From assembly GCA_947493165.1 (NCBI GenBank), contig CANLPY010000001.1:1526501-1590500 (forward strand): 64,000 nucleotides of DNA. Reading direction: 5' to 3'. This DNA comes from an uncultured Erythrobacter sp. (lineage in GTDB: Bacteria; Pseudomonadota; Alphaproteobacteria; Sphingomonadales; Sphingomonadaceae). The position numbers and the translations under genes are program-made. Under the pieces are notes generated by a model. That model saw only the letters and a list, made by a program, of their open reading frames with translations, did not search any database and was not told the origin of the DNA. Positions 22,501-26,081 of the stretch are shown piece after piece. The first letter of the stretch is position 1. Every line of letters begins with the position of its first letter.

Positions 22501-24626
22501 GCCTTGCTCTTGAGGTTTGCATTGCTTGAGACTACGCGGTCAACCAGCGGAGCGTCTTCCAATCGTTCGGCAAACGGCCCTCGACTTACCCTGATCGTGT
22601 TAGGGATGACCCCTCCGAGCAGAACATCACTGCCCGCCCCTCCCAACACTTTCTCCGCATTGCGGACCTCCAGTGTGACCGTACTGTCGAAGATATCAGT
22701 GATTGGAGAGGCGATAGACTCTTCTATCCAAGCAACAGTATCAACCGAAAGGTCGACACTGACATCCTCGTCCCACCCTCTTAGATCAATGGTATCAAAG
22801 GCATTACTTGGCTGATCGCCAAGGTCGATGTAATCTATGAAGCTAACATTGGAAATCTCAGTCAGGACGAGGCGATCAACGCCCTGACCAGCATTGACCG
22901 CAGCAAGTTCGATGCTGATGAGTTGATCGTTACCGTAGTTGACGGCATTTCCAGCGCCGTCTTCCGCGGCAAAAATATTCAGCCCAAAGTCTGCTTGCGA
23001 TGTACGATTTCGAGGAAGTAGCGGTGGTGGTGGATTGCTAGTCGCGGAAACAATCTCGATGACCGAGTTACCGCCACCATATTCATAAACAACCGTGTCA
23101 GCCCCGCCGCCACCGTCAAGGACATCGTCTTCACCATCAGCATTGGCAAGTAGTTTGTCATTTCCGATTCCACCCAAAATCGTATCTTTGCCGGCACCTC
23201 CATCAAGAAAGTCATGTCCGCTGCCGCCGTCCAGTTCATCATCACCATCTTCTCCGAGCAACGCGTCATCGTCGCGCCCACCCAAGAGGCGATCTACCTT
23301 GCTCGAACCAACGAGCAAATCATTGCCGTAACCACCTGACAATTCATTGCCATCTTGCTCGCTAAAGGTGATCAGAATGTCATCATTATCTCCACCAATC
23401 AGTTTGTCTTTGGCAGCCACATTTGAAGCACTGAGATTGCCCGCTCCTGACTTGCCGACACCGTTACCCTTCCAACCAGCGCTACCAAAAATCAAAGTCC
23501 GTGCATCTGGTGGGTCGCTATCGAAAAGGCCCTCAGGCTCATTTGTCCTTGCACCCGACACCACAAAACCCTGCGCATCCTGCCGAGGCCCCTCTACATC
23601 GGTCGTACCAGTCCCAATGCGGCTTCTGATGCGTTCACCAGAGAGCGTGACCATTGCCTCTGGTGCAAATTCCCACTTTCCTTCGATGTAGCTAGAAACC
23701 TGCCTAATTTTGTTTTTGGCAAAGTTGAGAGGATCCGAGTTATTGACCGCGCTCTCAGCCAATATCTGCATCGCTTTGGATTCATTGAAATTTCCGGAAT
23801 TGTAGTAAATTTCAACACGATCCGCCCCTCTATTTGCCGCCGTCCCTTTATAGTAAGTCTTACGAATTGTACTCCCGTCAGCCAGTTCGAACAAAGGTGC
23901 GAAATTGCTATTGAGGAATTCGTACTTTTTCAATTTCGCGTCACGAAGGTATGAAACTGACGATCTAGACTGACCACCTACTTGACCAGAAAATGTCTCA
24001 TGACCAACACGCTCAAAAATTAGACCAGTCGTTTTATTATGTACAAAATTAGTAAAAAATATCGTTATTTGCTCTTCGTATGTAGAGAATCCGGAGTCAG
24101 GTTCCCTTATGTAATCACCAGAGGCAATGAACTGACGATTTAGAGCGTGAGCCAGCTCGTGAATAAATACAATCTGAGCATTAGGAGCAGAAACTCCGGC
24201 ACCGGATTGAGTCAAATAAGTTGCACGAGTAGCAAAATTTAAATGGACGACCCCCCTATTAGTCGAGAACTGCTGATCACGCTGAGTAAAACGGGAATTA
24301 GGTGCATCGAATGTTGAGCTATCAGAACTTTTGAATCCTGACGCCGAGTAAGCTGCGCGGTCAGGATCGCTTCCACTATAGGCAGAAAACTCGGAGTTAA
24401 TAGGTATGGCACGCAGTGTTATAGCCTGCGATTCAGCAGCGATCTGGAAAGCTGCAGAGATCGAGTCGTCGTCGAGGAGTAAGTCGATCCAATCCTTAAA
24501 CTCCTGATTCTCTGCACTTGTGTTCGCGCGGATCGTAAATGTGTTTCCAAGTGACGCCCCAGTTGCAATATGAGTTTCGACAACTGTCGCGCCGGAAAAT
24601 AGATTAAACCCTCGGTAGTTAGACAA
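1557..24626 (-). CDS. Giant RTX protein (7,689 aa) with N-terminal HExxH domain, RTX, cadherin-like and EF-hand-like arrays
   Basis: One uninterrupted frame encodes a probable type I secreted surface or extracellular protein. The start is TTG, directly after an in-frame TAG, with SD AGGGGGA seven bases upstream. Approximate order by residue: metallopeptidase-like domain with HELAH at 156-160 and a Glu pair at 184-185; RTX nonapeptides at 400-515 and 660-740; a Dxx(D/N)xDG EF-hand-like module at 910-970; a long mosaic of RTX and HCBP-related units (DGTxWD) at 1580-4160, interrupted by Asp-rich thrombospondin-3/EF-like repeats at 3320-3475; cadherin-like Ig units at 4170-4810; dense RTX at 4870-5250; more cadherin-like units to 6026; nine 97-residue CADG/He_PIG-like units at 6027-6899; a last RTX block near 7000; two EF-hand-like modules; and a C-terminal tail expected to carry the uncleaved secretion signal. 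Most of the protein is probably Ca2+-dependent stalk. The N-terminal 300 residues are markedly AT-rich. The HlyC, HlyD and HlyB genes lie upstream on the same strand. Adhesin versus protease is unresolved. Confidence 0.93.
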   Translation of the reverse strand: MSNYRGFNLFSGATVVETHIATGASLGNTFTIRANTSAENQEFKDWIDLLLDDDSISAAFQIAAESQAITLRAIPINSEFSAYSGSDPDRAAYSASGFKSSDSSTFDAPNSRFTQRDQQFSTNRGVVHLNFATRATYLTQSGAGVSAPNAQIVFIHELAHALNRQFIASGDYIREPDSGFSTYEEQITIFFTNFVHNKTTGLIFERVGHETFSGQVGGQSRSSVSYLRDAKLKKYEFLNSNFAPLFELADGSTIRKTYYKGTAANRGADRVEIYYNSGNFNESKAMQILAESAVNNSDPLNFAKNKIRQVSSYIEGKWEFAPEAMVTLSGERIRSRIGTGTTDVEGPRQDAQGFVVSGARTNEPEGLFDSDPPDARTLIFGSAGWKGNGVGKSGAGNLSASNVAAKDKLIGGDNDDILITFSEQDGNELSGGYGNDLLVGSSKVDRLLGGRDDDALLGEDGDDELDGGSGHDFLDGGAGKDTILGGIGNDKLLANADGEDDVLDGGGGADTVVYEYGGGNSVIEIVSATSNPPPPLLPRNRTSQADFGLNIFAAEDGAGNAVNYGNDQLISIELAAVNAGQGVDRLVLTEISNVSFIDYIDLGDQPSNAFDTIDLRGWDEDVSVDLSVDTVAWIEESIASPITDIFDSTVTLEVRNAEKVLGGAGSDVLLGGVIPNTIRVSRGPFAERLEDAPLVDRVVSSNANLKSKAIELFGGEGDDAIFLSAGTGSRVVGGEGNDLLYNASFRGELWGDGLDGRGAASTGVANSDTFWWSAGTFIKDAGKNDRLQLFGVPLVGGTNESYFGASLEKGTARDFFLPWVTYGLTDSGQLLVDATTTAGADLDPDASENEILKIAQIVEKWESGDLGIEFSIFGGGDEISLFRALGRFIGDWRRSANRFAKNRDWRPVDDPLVLDLNGDGLVSKGIGAVYWDNDGDLFGERSGWLSGEDGLLVHDADGDGQITAPELFGGPGLSGYTELSDWDSNGNNIVDANDVGFGDLQIWRDANENGITDAGELHALAAFDITAFSLNAQPVNLITANGTTIRAESFYARADGTTGALGELIFETDPSDTRYQGDGRVAGFVPNGVSGDPIDAFGYGITTDLAVAASNDLELAKLIESTAAAMTVADLDALREQARPLLGAWARSHADSLELGAALIGADGALLDHAVYTEDESGGFWTLASGADVLASDGSAIARSSFEDVLAQVAADGASWQAIQGWSPSSREFTPENRLETAYLVSTSGVAAAVLDYAIQQTDAQGEFWTLASGDDILTSDGLVIARASLADIMSQAAAAGSEWRMEDFAEPIPDAGFDRAAFYLRDGVVTDYSIWIDDGNGLFAVWASVFEQALESQELYGPNSFGLRGFELDLDTLPDADNSDDSAVRVEIMTLDEIQFAFASGGETFRPELFVAQSQADNTLSYDFDIDDTKEFAATLANSFLAIGRAMAVRIASQGGLAQYFEGVEYNAANDTFQATSGRELIPLFTAILADAPAGADQTVGYLREWDRVLQTVYPDFKRNGRGPRSQAFLMQMLVAGFENSPVDASFLQVAEALSIDEERVLVADTDNTDVDGTRGDDLIYISDGAASARGGLGSDVYIVGRDFGEVTIQDVEPILQPSASDYLRFAHLTPDDVFVTKDGADLIIQEVGTGNILTIRNQFEGRWPGIFGGDFSDNTEITEIVFADGTAWDFVDMAYAASHPLDSNDVVFGTDSIDVLDGGAGNDILRGGGDSDLYVFDYNYGEDRIIDSENNPFREGVDLVTFGEGIDAERLSFQRVGESNDVIIRLLDEAGERTGDILTIEGQFFQQDAFITKLRPNRIEILAFEDGTFLDEKGIRDRVIAEAKTDGEDAIFAFDDSETLDGGAGNDLLVGKDGADTYIFERGYGDDVIQDQSFEVGIGVVETINRLQLRGINAADIEILRDPGSPTIGLRIKDTGETVTLKNQFQVTFVFFTIWEDNVDLIEFADGTVWDQDRLGREVLALERTDGDDTIIGFDWSDTLDGGAGDDRLEGGLYNDTYVFREGYGNDTVFDTGAGKNRLLPAGFDTLDLRGINLVDVEFSRAANDLTLTLRSTGESVTLEGQYDRLGDTVVENISFDGVDVDWRDLGADDIDLIGTSGDDTLIGTHYAERIDGRAGNDLLIGSSDGDTYVFDIGYGQDVIDDTIDAGKYRAGDTIEFGANVNFADVRFTIEGNDLLISVIGFTDSLRVLDQFGSVLAGVENFLFADGNTLTIDDVEEQLQIAGGTRGDNIIDAIDDRENILDGRQGDDQLNGGSFGDTYLFGVGYGFDTITEKLDSASQPGAVDRVVFGRLVDPADVVFRADGTNLIVTIPSSGEQLTIIDGLGARQIEQFDFYDDTIWGQAEIREALLRGTDGDDLLIGFDNTDDVIAGGLGSDLLVGKAGNDTYRFNIGDGLDAIEDSSGVDRVELGEGISAGMLRFSQVDEGLLIQFEGIEDSLLIRGGLNPATAIETVALADGFEFEFEDIRSLVLAGQQTINDDIIRGFANRADRIEGGAGNDELVGLSGDDFYIIGENPGIDIVSDTGGTDRLRFTAGSSQDIVVRRPTPGSGDLAISFTGQTGETIIRGALTVFADTIEEFEFADGAVFSLDDLLTRFVSAPATDGDDIIRGLDNDRDNGDTFDGGLGNDIIIGNDAPDVFIFRRGDGQDLIRANGGGLDVLRIEGYAPEDLSFRRFDDGAYDWVIEFAGTDDRIILGGQGFNSVRIDQIEFSDGQVITAQDIISLSLPTRQSPSDGNDILHNRTELDGGLGDDILIGSNDPNTYFWRSGNGNDIIREQDSYEGSDSSIIDTLFLEGLNQSDITVARGVDDPLSIVLTIIDTGETLAIDGTPFDAIENGVDRGYNPGIVQRDESGGHWIERIVFADGSEISQRDLEQQIYDAERTDGADVIDAFGSPTVNFFNPAVGAYLDGGAGDDTYRSRFDIAHVRMTAGQGSDTLELERSNARVRVQLDGLELNNVRTFKEYREGEVYSILRAATGEELVVKGDRSFTLLDENGNAIERRESDGLLEGTAGRDFLEGRADFSSDFGLAPYRDTFRPGGGDDIIFGRGAGDGFVGVEGFSNDNPNAFDTVILEVGDGLNWLYSDSRYIVELGVGFDPADVAITWLNDGTDNIRIDFNLTGDGVIVGSQDIGSISYADGTVLYGTANPPQLEEIELQPSSSSVFNSDRDEIFRAVNGGVRLRLTDDSGQDFLIDEFLSDGVAEIPIEQQDWTPSRIDLRDGNSLSDFEFVQDTSSPSDLIVRNLLTGSAIRIVGQFVDAPEQPDPYQDVPVDPITGLPDWYDEATFEGPLPQAFDILLGLDTDNDGQPNWLNPDADGDGVADWTSEPIVVGSLSASLDIDGDGDPEVFAFDSNDDGVFDDFEIELANGDYLYLYDTDGDNILDEYDTDSGQSGFLVRDILDGSIRWDDVDTDNDGVSDIAIVDFDGDGAPDLENPDVDGDGVSDWVFDDGPIVILNPTDPTDPIRPIGPVGPGGEIETFAVPGAGVVNRRLDPETGEYVYQLVWEEEVTIFGPGFEPIPGFEEVAIVARDSDGDQIPDQFAYDRNVDFLPDEQFVELRSIVSDFVFYEPTGPDSVRLNFFDWSELLDEGLVIQRDESAFAIPSNDVPQLDIDALRIQASAGDDALVAREGETVNGLAGNDGILLTGDNVTVEFGAGSGNDFVYRDFDIFTAQSNILQLVGINSLDEVAFEASEDRSDLTVTIIATGESIKLVDQLTFRSVFSEFRLADGTSFTAAEIEGSLVEVSGFTNLIEGGDGNDRLTSVNNSFSIDDTLRGGLGDDLLYGGEGDDTYLYSIGDGFDIIDDSEGTAGVLTRGNDTLRISGASSADMQVSDFNGSARDLLLDFGGGDAILIENGFSTFRDIGIERVIFEETGEVLTQADLIDRVLLDRATPNDNFIEGTDLSNTLTGGAGEDILAGEAGDDTYIFKLGDGNDRIVDSEGSADRIIFSDFTAADISGLFRSPPAGFDLIINFASGDTAILADALRDGDEGVDFIEFADGQTITPDDLRSDLLAGFDNASDAQIYGFSGADSLAGGAGDDSLFGLGGDDTYTFRAGDGNDRIEDNGGGTDRVIIEGYDSTDVRLSRIFYASTGAVLSFIGAPDDSLTLVNITSEGEDRIEFIEFADGVVWDFATIEALLGNNAPVVNPDGFRDVVQGEVLEIDSAILLSNDFDADEDPLSVQSLGEVTGGTATLRGDGVIEFTADPEFTGFASIAYLVSDGRQGFADATLSVRVRPVAIANDDTGITVLEDETLVIRDRDLLANDVDGDRFEVSQVKDAVGGTVSLSSNGDIAFTPFAQFNGSASFVYVANTPDGGRDEALVEIDVLAVNDAPVAASDATGLSTNEGVPIVIDAAAAQALLNNDSDIDGDTLSISGVSGDGNINAELNDDGSILITPLGDFFGLASFTYIVDDGAGGTDTATATLFVNPVNDAPVTAADNLTTDEDTPIFISGDQLTANDFDPDGTPVVISAVGSASGGRVELFENNTILFTPGGNFNGLASFAYLVDDGEGGVTSETVSVEINPVNDRPNAVDDRPFGRNGNTALVTQQDEVLIIDPASLLSNDFDIDSTGFTLDTVTNAINGDVELRGDGLIYFTPDADFWGFASFKYAISDDQNAVDDGNVSVFFRPTGNVAPVAIDDRFTGVEDQPLIITREQLLGNDFDPNGDAIKIVGSVTGLGASTNEIQNWFWNEDDDLVIVPIPDLPGSGTLFYTISDGVFTDRARIDVSFAPIDDAPTANDDAGFESGFGRPVVLRISDLKANDFDIDESIWLSAGGFAHRFGASNAEILEALTTSNGTANIYGDEFIVIEVGTEFNGDLALGYTLEDPTGLSDQANVSTFVRSERDLVIEGSDLRDLLIGSEEGETLIGGAGVDDLFGRGGDDILRGGDDADLLDGGEGFDIADFSDSLVALRVDINSRIGQGGFAQGDELVSIEGLIGGAGGDQLFGTDELNTLAGGAGNDILDGRGGDDALSGDEGDDTLIGREGADALDGGAGVDTADYSDSAAPVAVSLTDGTASGGDAEGDTLTSIENLIGSIGDDTLTGDAEANYIDGGRGADTIATGGGDDLIEGGRGGDIIDGGEGVDTARYWLSESGVAIDLAAGTASDGDAEGDQISNVEDIIGSAHQDTITGDAKDNVIAGGGSGDTLDGGDGIDTLDYSDSVDGIAIDLGAGTGSQGDADSDIVSNFENVIGSRLSDQIIGDDGDNILDGSIGDDELTGAAGSDRYILSRGSGSDTIIEASALTDSDTVEIIGDYSPETVSIYADGDDLIVELEQDDGVAPDLVRIKDHFLGDGTGIETLVFGDGTEWDRATIEANAAASRLQAEGDIVRLVDEDTPFTFAASDLLVNDVAPEGAVLSVISVEALSGGSVTLNGDNTITFLGDQDFNGDAFFRYRMADETGRISSAVVEVNVRPVNDNPVAVDDEGGFVVDEDGSISIPFAWLLGNDSDIDGDELTIGGLERIADGNGTANVEQAGFVTFRPDADYSGSAGFRYRVSDRQGGFANAEVSLEVLPVNDAPRPAGDSASVRSGSDILISVAALLSNDGDPEGDAFSFAGIGQGQNGTAALEIIDGAQFVRFTPDDGYVGGANFTYSVTEDATGLVGSASVNVTVLPPNDPPVANGETLDGLEDTPLVIDSATLLANDTDPNGDTLFVSRLDEFPEQGSVEFDTDGNIVFTPAPDYNGPASFKYWVSDGEFEAEATASIEVAAINDAPVVVDDGPFVGDEDKVFVVRAADVFGNDSDREGDLLEFAEFETDIGQIVRDGVNLLLTPPLDYNGPITVRYRARDEKGAVSEDFATVTIEISDIPDAPEAVADSFTTEEDTPLALVAADLIGNDTDVDSTELTLLSVENAVGGVVSLVNGVVTFTPNTDFFGEASFDYLVTDGDTNPVTGTVSIEVTPVNDAVRVTGDSFATDEDVALNLAPSAFLANDIDPDGDTITITAVTAITEGASAVIEADGTITLTPPANESGQIRFEYTVADEAGLETVGQVSVFVAAVNDAPVLDIPLPDQVSAEDAAFSFAIDPASFSDIDSTMLTLSASLTDDSGLPDWLAFDGTNLTGTPPQHFNGLVDITITANDGELSVSDAFTLTIDPVNDAPMLVQVVADQAFNEDTAISVAVPSDTFEDVDGDALVLSATLADGSELPSWLSFDGTTFTGTPPQDFNGSLDLTVIASDGEFTAEETFTLSIDPANDAPVLVQALADVSSDEDAAISVAIPVDAFSDIDGDALALEATLSDGSDLPSWLSFDGATFTGIPPQDFNGSLNLTLIASDGELTAQDSFTLTIDPVNDAPVIAQALVDVSTLEDEAISIAVPADTFADIDGDALTLSATLLDGAELPDWLSFDGKAFTGFPPRDFNGTLYLSVTASDGDQTAMDTFALTIDPVNDAPILTQALVDAVSLEDTAISVAVPQDAFADIDGDALTLVANLSDGSDLPSWLSFDGTAFTGTPPQDFNGAIELEITASDGLLTISDTFTLTIDPVNDAPTLVQALGDVVSAEDTGISISIPADAFADLDGDVLTVSAGLADGSDLPAWLSFDGVTFIGTPPQDFNGALELSVTARDSEQSVSDTFALTIDPINDAPVLAQALADVSSDEDAGISFVIPEGRFADVDGDALTFTAALNGGNPLPAWLNFDGSAFTGTPPVDFNGTLQITVTAGDGEYAAEGGFSLTITPVNDAPVLIAPLSAQRFDEDTPVSFSLETENFADVDGDTLAFTAELESGGTLPNWLAFDGTNFTGTPPQDFNGDLRVSVTATDGEFSVSDTFNLTITPVNDAPLTVGELEDITIFGSEAFDWVVPADIFADTDGDTLTLSATTADSGTLPSWVSFDGDRFTGIAPDDFDGIESFTVTASDGEFSSSASFDVTIIDPNDPPVVGDDGIFVGIQAQDLVILRRDLLANDFDPDGDPLSIVSFETNGAGSVSFDADGNIVYSVDSTFVGTDSFSYTISDGSETATGTVNVRIDSQFTGWSEGSAGDDRLFGNNKAINQLFGGDGDDHVKGGKLNDRLAGGNGNDRLQGLNGDDELWGGAGDDDIKGNGGFDTAFYFGLRDSYAIQTVNGTVQVVDAAPTIDGDDGTDTISSIELLSFKNGETASVVSPIILDLAGDGIETVSAGDSDALFDLDGDGLADDTSWIGSGDAFLYLDRDGNGTMSGVEEISFVDDVPDATTDLAGLVAFDSNGDGVLNADDERFTEFGVWQDADGDGAVDDGETASLAQVGIASVDLTGTAVNGTVEFGEVAIANTGSFTLVNGARREFADAALTYFSAATNMTELSVTNYGFDRKAKKYRIHIGEGIVSVDRKRRRSDSAAGAGQLGANTLLTFGNKTYGRFAPVVLDLDGDGVELVKRRKSNAAFDYDGNGGADDTGWISGDDGFLVIDRNNDGLITEASELSLAAENDDARTGLQGLAAMDSNRDGVIDTDDARFGELRVWQDRNANGRTDSGELMTLEEAGIVSISLAASGLQDRVKVTKNAVTATSSFTRSNGTTSTVADVSLAYQPGAGVRAAATTDLRARTTFASIQSQFYADLFETEAQLPANDEIFDLLRSGGDDALSRLFGTPERSRPPVGSVSVSANQAAPASLQFTSEVSAGQSLQVAPYERVRLQEPSGAEYNSEREEERANFARRLMMINQDMAVFGAPSGMDASRLDPRWAYIPELFVA
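3928..6546 (-). repeat. Nine tandem 291-bp repeats (97-aa CADG/He_PIG-like units) inside the RTX gene
   Basis: The NDAP boundary codons recur at 3928, 4219, 4510, 4801, 5092, 5383, 5674, 5965, 6256 and 6547, exactly 291 bases apart each time. Each unit reads DxDGDxLxLxAxLxDG, then LPxWLxFDGxxFTGTPPxDFNG, then xxASDGExxxxDxFxLTIDPVNDAP. No unit has an indel, though synonymous and conservative changes are frequent. Confidence 0.95.
8880..10010 (-). repeat. Dense RTX nonapeptide block
   Basis: Repeated GGxGxDxLx units (for example GGAGGDQLFG, GGAGNDILDG) alternate with ENxIGS spacers and 'VDTADYSDS'-type strands. This is the classical Ca2+-binding parallel beta-roll of RTX proteins. It separates two cadherin-like arrays in the giant protein. 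Confidence 0.9.
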
Positions 24627-24633
24627 CTAAATG

Positions 24634-24640
24634 TCCCCCT
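24634..24640 (-). promoter_or_regulatory. Ribosome binding site fixing the TTG start of the giant RTX gene
   Basis: The minus strand reads AGGGGGA, seven bases and then TTG at 24626-24624. The codon before the TTG is an in-frame TAG, so no upstream start is possible. Confidence 0.85.
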
Positions 24641-24652
24641 GAAAAATAGAAT

Positions 24653-24997
24653 TCACGCGTCGTCGGAGAATGCGGTAACCACAAATCGAAAACCATTGTC
24701 GCCTATTGTCGAGCCCACACAATCGGCCTGCCTCTCAGAAAATTCCTCATAGGCAAAGTAAGTCACCGGTATTGATTTGTCTGGAAGACCTAGATCACGC
24801 AAAGAATGAGTGAATTGAACATCAAATCCAAAATGCTCGATTCCACAGGCCTGATTCACTTGATCAAGGTCATCAACTAAAGGCTGCAACTCGCTCTGGA
24901 ATTTGGGCTCATAGCCGTCGCCTTCTTGGGTAGCGTCAGCGCAGCTAACTGAAGGCACCGCAACCAAGAACATCAGCCCGCTACACAATTGCTTCAC
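24653..24997 (-). CDS. Small exported protein immediately upstream of the RTX gene
   Basis: This 114-residue protein has a short basic start, a hydrophobic segment (LMFLVAVPSV) and a Cys near residue 19, so it is probably exported by Sec. The VSC context is a poor lipobox, so a lipoprotein anchor is uncertain. The mature part is acidic and has further cysteines near residues 50 and 92 that could form a disulfide. It ends 26 bases before the RTX start on the same strand, so the two are probably cotranscribed. No family was recognised. In T1SS metalloprotease operons (AprA/PrtA type) a periplasmic inhibitor of about this size sits in a comparable place. That parallel is positional only. Confidence 0.7.
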   Translation of the reverse strand: MKQLCSGLMFLVAVPSVSCADATQEGDGYEPKFQSELQPLVDDLDQVNQACGIEHFGFDVQFTHSLRDLGLPDKSIPVTYFAYEEFSERQADCVGSTIGDNGFRFVVTAFSDDA

Positions 24998-25149
24998 AAC
25001 CTCACCTCATCAATTTTACCAACACAAGATCGCGTCATTTTCCTACTAACGATATCCTTGCACCTTCGCGCAGACATTTTCACGCTTAACCTCAGTTGTC
25101 GGCAAGACACTCAGAACAGTTTGCTCTTTGACGGCGCGATCCATTGATC

Positions 25150-25803
25150 CTACTCACCCTTCACCCGCATTTTCTCCAGCACTTCTGGATCAACGCTGCG
25201 CGCCACAATCGGGTGAATAGCAATCGGCTTATCGCCTGCAATCTGCTTGAAATTGGTCAGCACGGCGGTTGCCAATTGGCGATTTGGCGCAATCAGATCG
25301 AGCAGCCAGATTTTCTCGCCGCTCGCCCAGTCTTCTCCGCCGAGCCGGGTCGGAAAGGCGCCGCCCTTAATCTGCTCGCGGATCTTTGCATCCACTTCGT
25401 CAGAAACACTCGCCCAGATGGCGATGCCCGCGGTCGTGGTCGCGTCGACTTCGCCTTCCTCGCCACCGTTTTCCTTGGCCTTCTTCTTGGTCGAAGCAAT
25501 GGCCAGACGGTCTCGCAGCAGCGGCTCAATCACAAGGTGGTTCAGATCACCAAGTGACTGCCCCTTATAGCGCGGCAAGTTCATCATCGCGAGAACCGCC
25601 TGCCCCACGCTCATCTGAACGCGTTCCCGCAGGCCCTCGAGCTTCTCGCGCATCTCTGGCGAAATTTCCTGCTTGGCATCCGCGCCCTCAGCAGCGGGCT
25701 TTGCAGCCGCCGCGTTTTTGGCAACCTCAGCCTGCGCTGCATCAGCAGCCTTGGCCGATCCATTGGCCTTACCGCCCGCGGCAGATTTTCCTTTATTTGA
25801 CAT
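25150..25803 (-). CDS. HlyC-like toxin-activating lysine acyltransferase
   Basis: The 217-residue protein has a low-complexity Ala/Lys-rich N-terminal 45 residues and then the RTX-activating acyltransferase core. Family marks include AVLAMMNLP, SLGDLNHLVIEPLLRDRLAIA, IWASVSDEVDAKI and EDWASGEKIWLLDLIAPN. The last aligns with HlyC EDWTSGDRKWFIDWIAPF and keeps the Asp of the proposed catalytic pair. Enzymes of this family transfer a fatty acyl chain from acyl-carrier protein to internal lysines of an RTX protein in the cytoplasm before secretion. The position aligning with catalytic His23 of HlyC (PLHRNW) reads PRYKGQ here, so activity is doubtful. It is transcribed with the RTX gene, between it and the T1SS genes. 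Confidence 0.85.
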   Translation of the reverse strand: MSNKGKSAAGGKANGSAKAADAAQAEVAKNAAAAKPAAEGADAKQEISPEMREKLEGLRERVQMSVGQAVLAMMNLPRYKGQSLGDLNHLVIEPLLRDRLAIASTKKKAKENGGEEGEVDATTTAGIAIWASVSDEVDAKIREQIKGGAFPTRLGGEDWASGEKIWLLDLIAPNRQLATAVLTNFKQIAGDKPIAIHPIVARSVDPEVLEKMRVKGE

Positions 25804-26081
25804 AGCGAACCCCTAGAAGAAGCCGCCGAGCGCACGCATCCGCCGCCAGCAGCATTACAAATACAGATGAAACAGAGAGCCGTGTTTTTAGCGCGCAGCC
25901 CAGTCCAAGGACTTCGCACATAAGCGAGCGCAACTTGCGCTGCTCAGATTCCCCCAATTTCCCTATACTTATAGGAACAAAAAAGAGGATGCGGGTCAAC
26001 AGTCAGAATCGCAAATACGACGAGCAGCCCAACTTTTCTTGGGATTTTATTGAACCGTTTACCAATACTGACAATCGAGGC

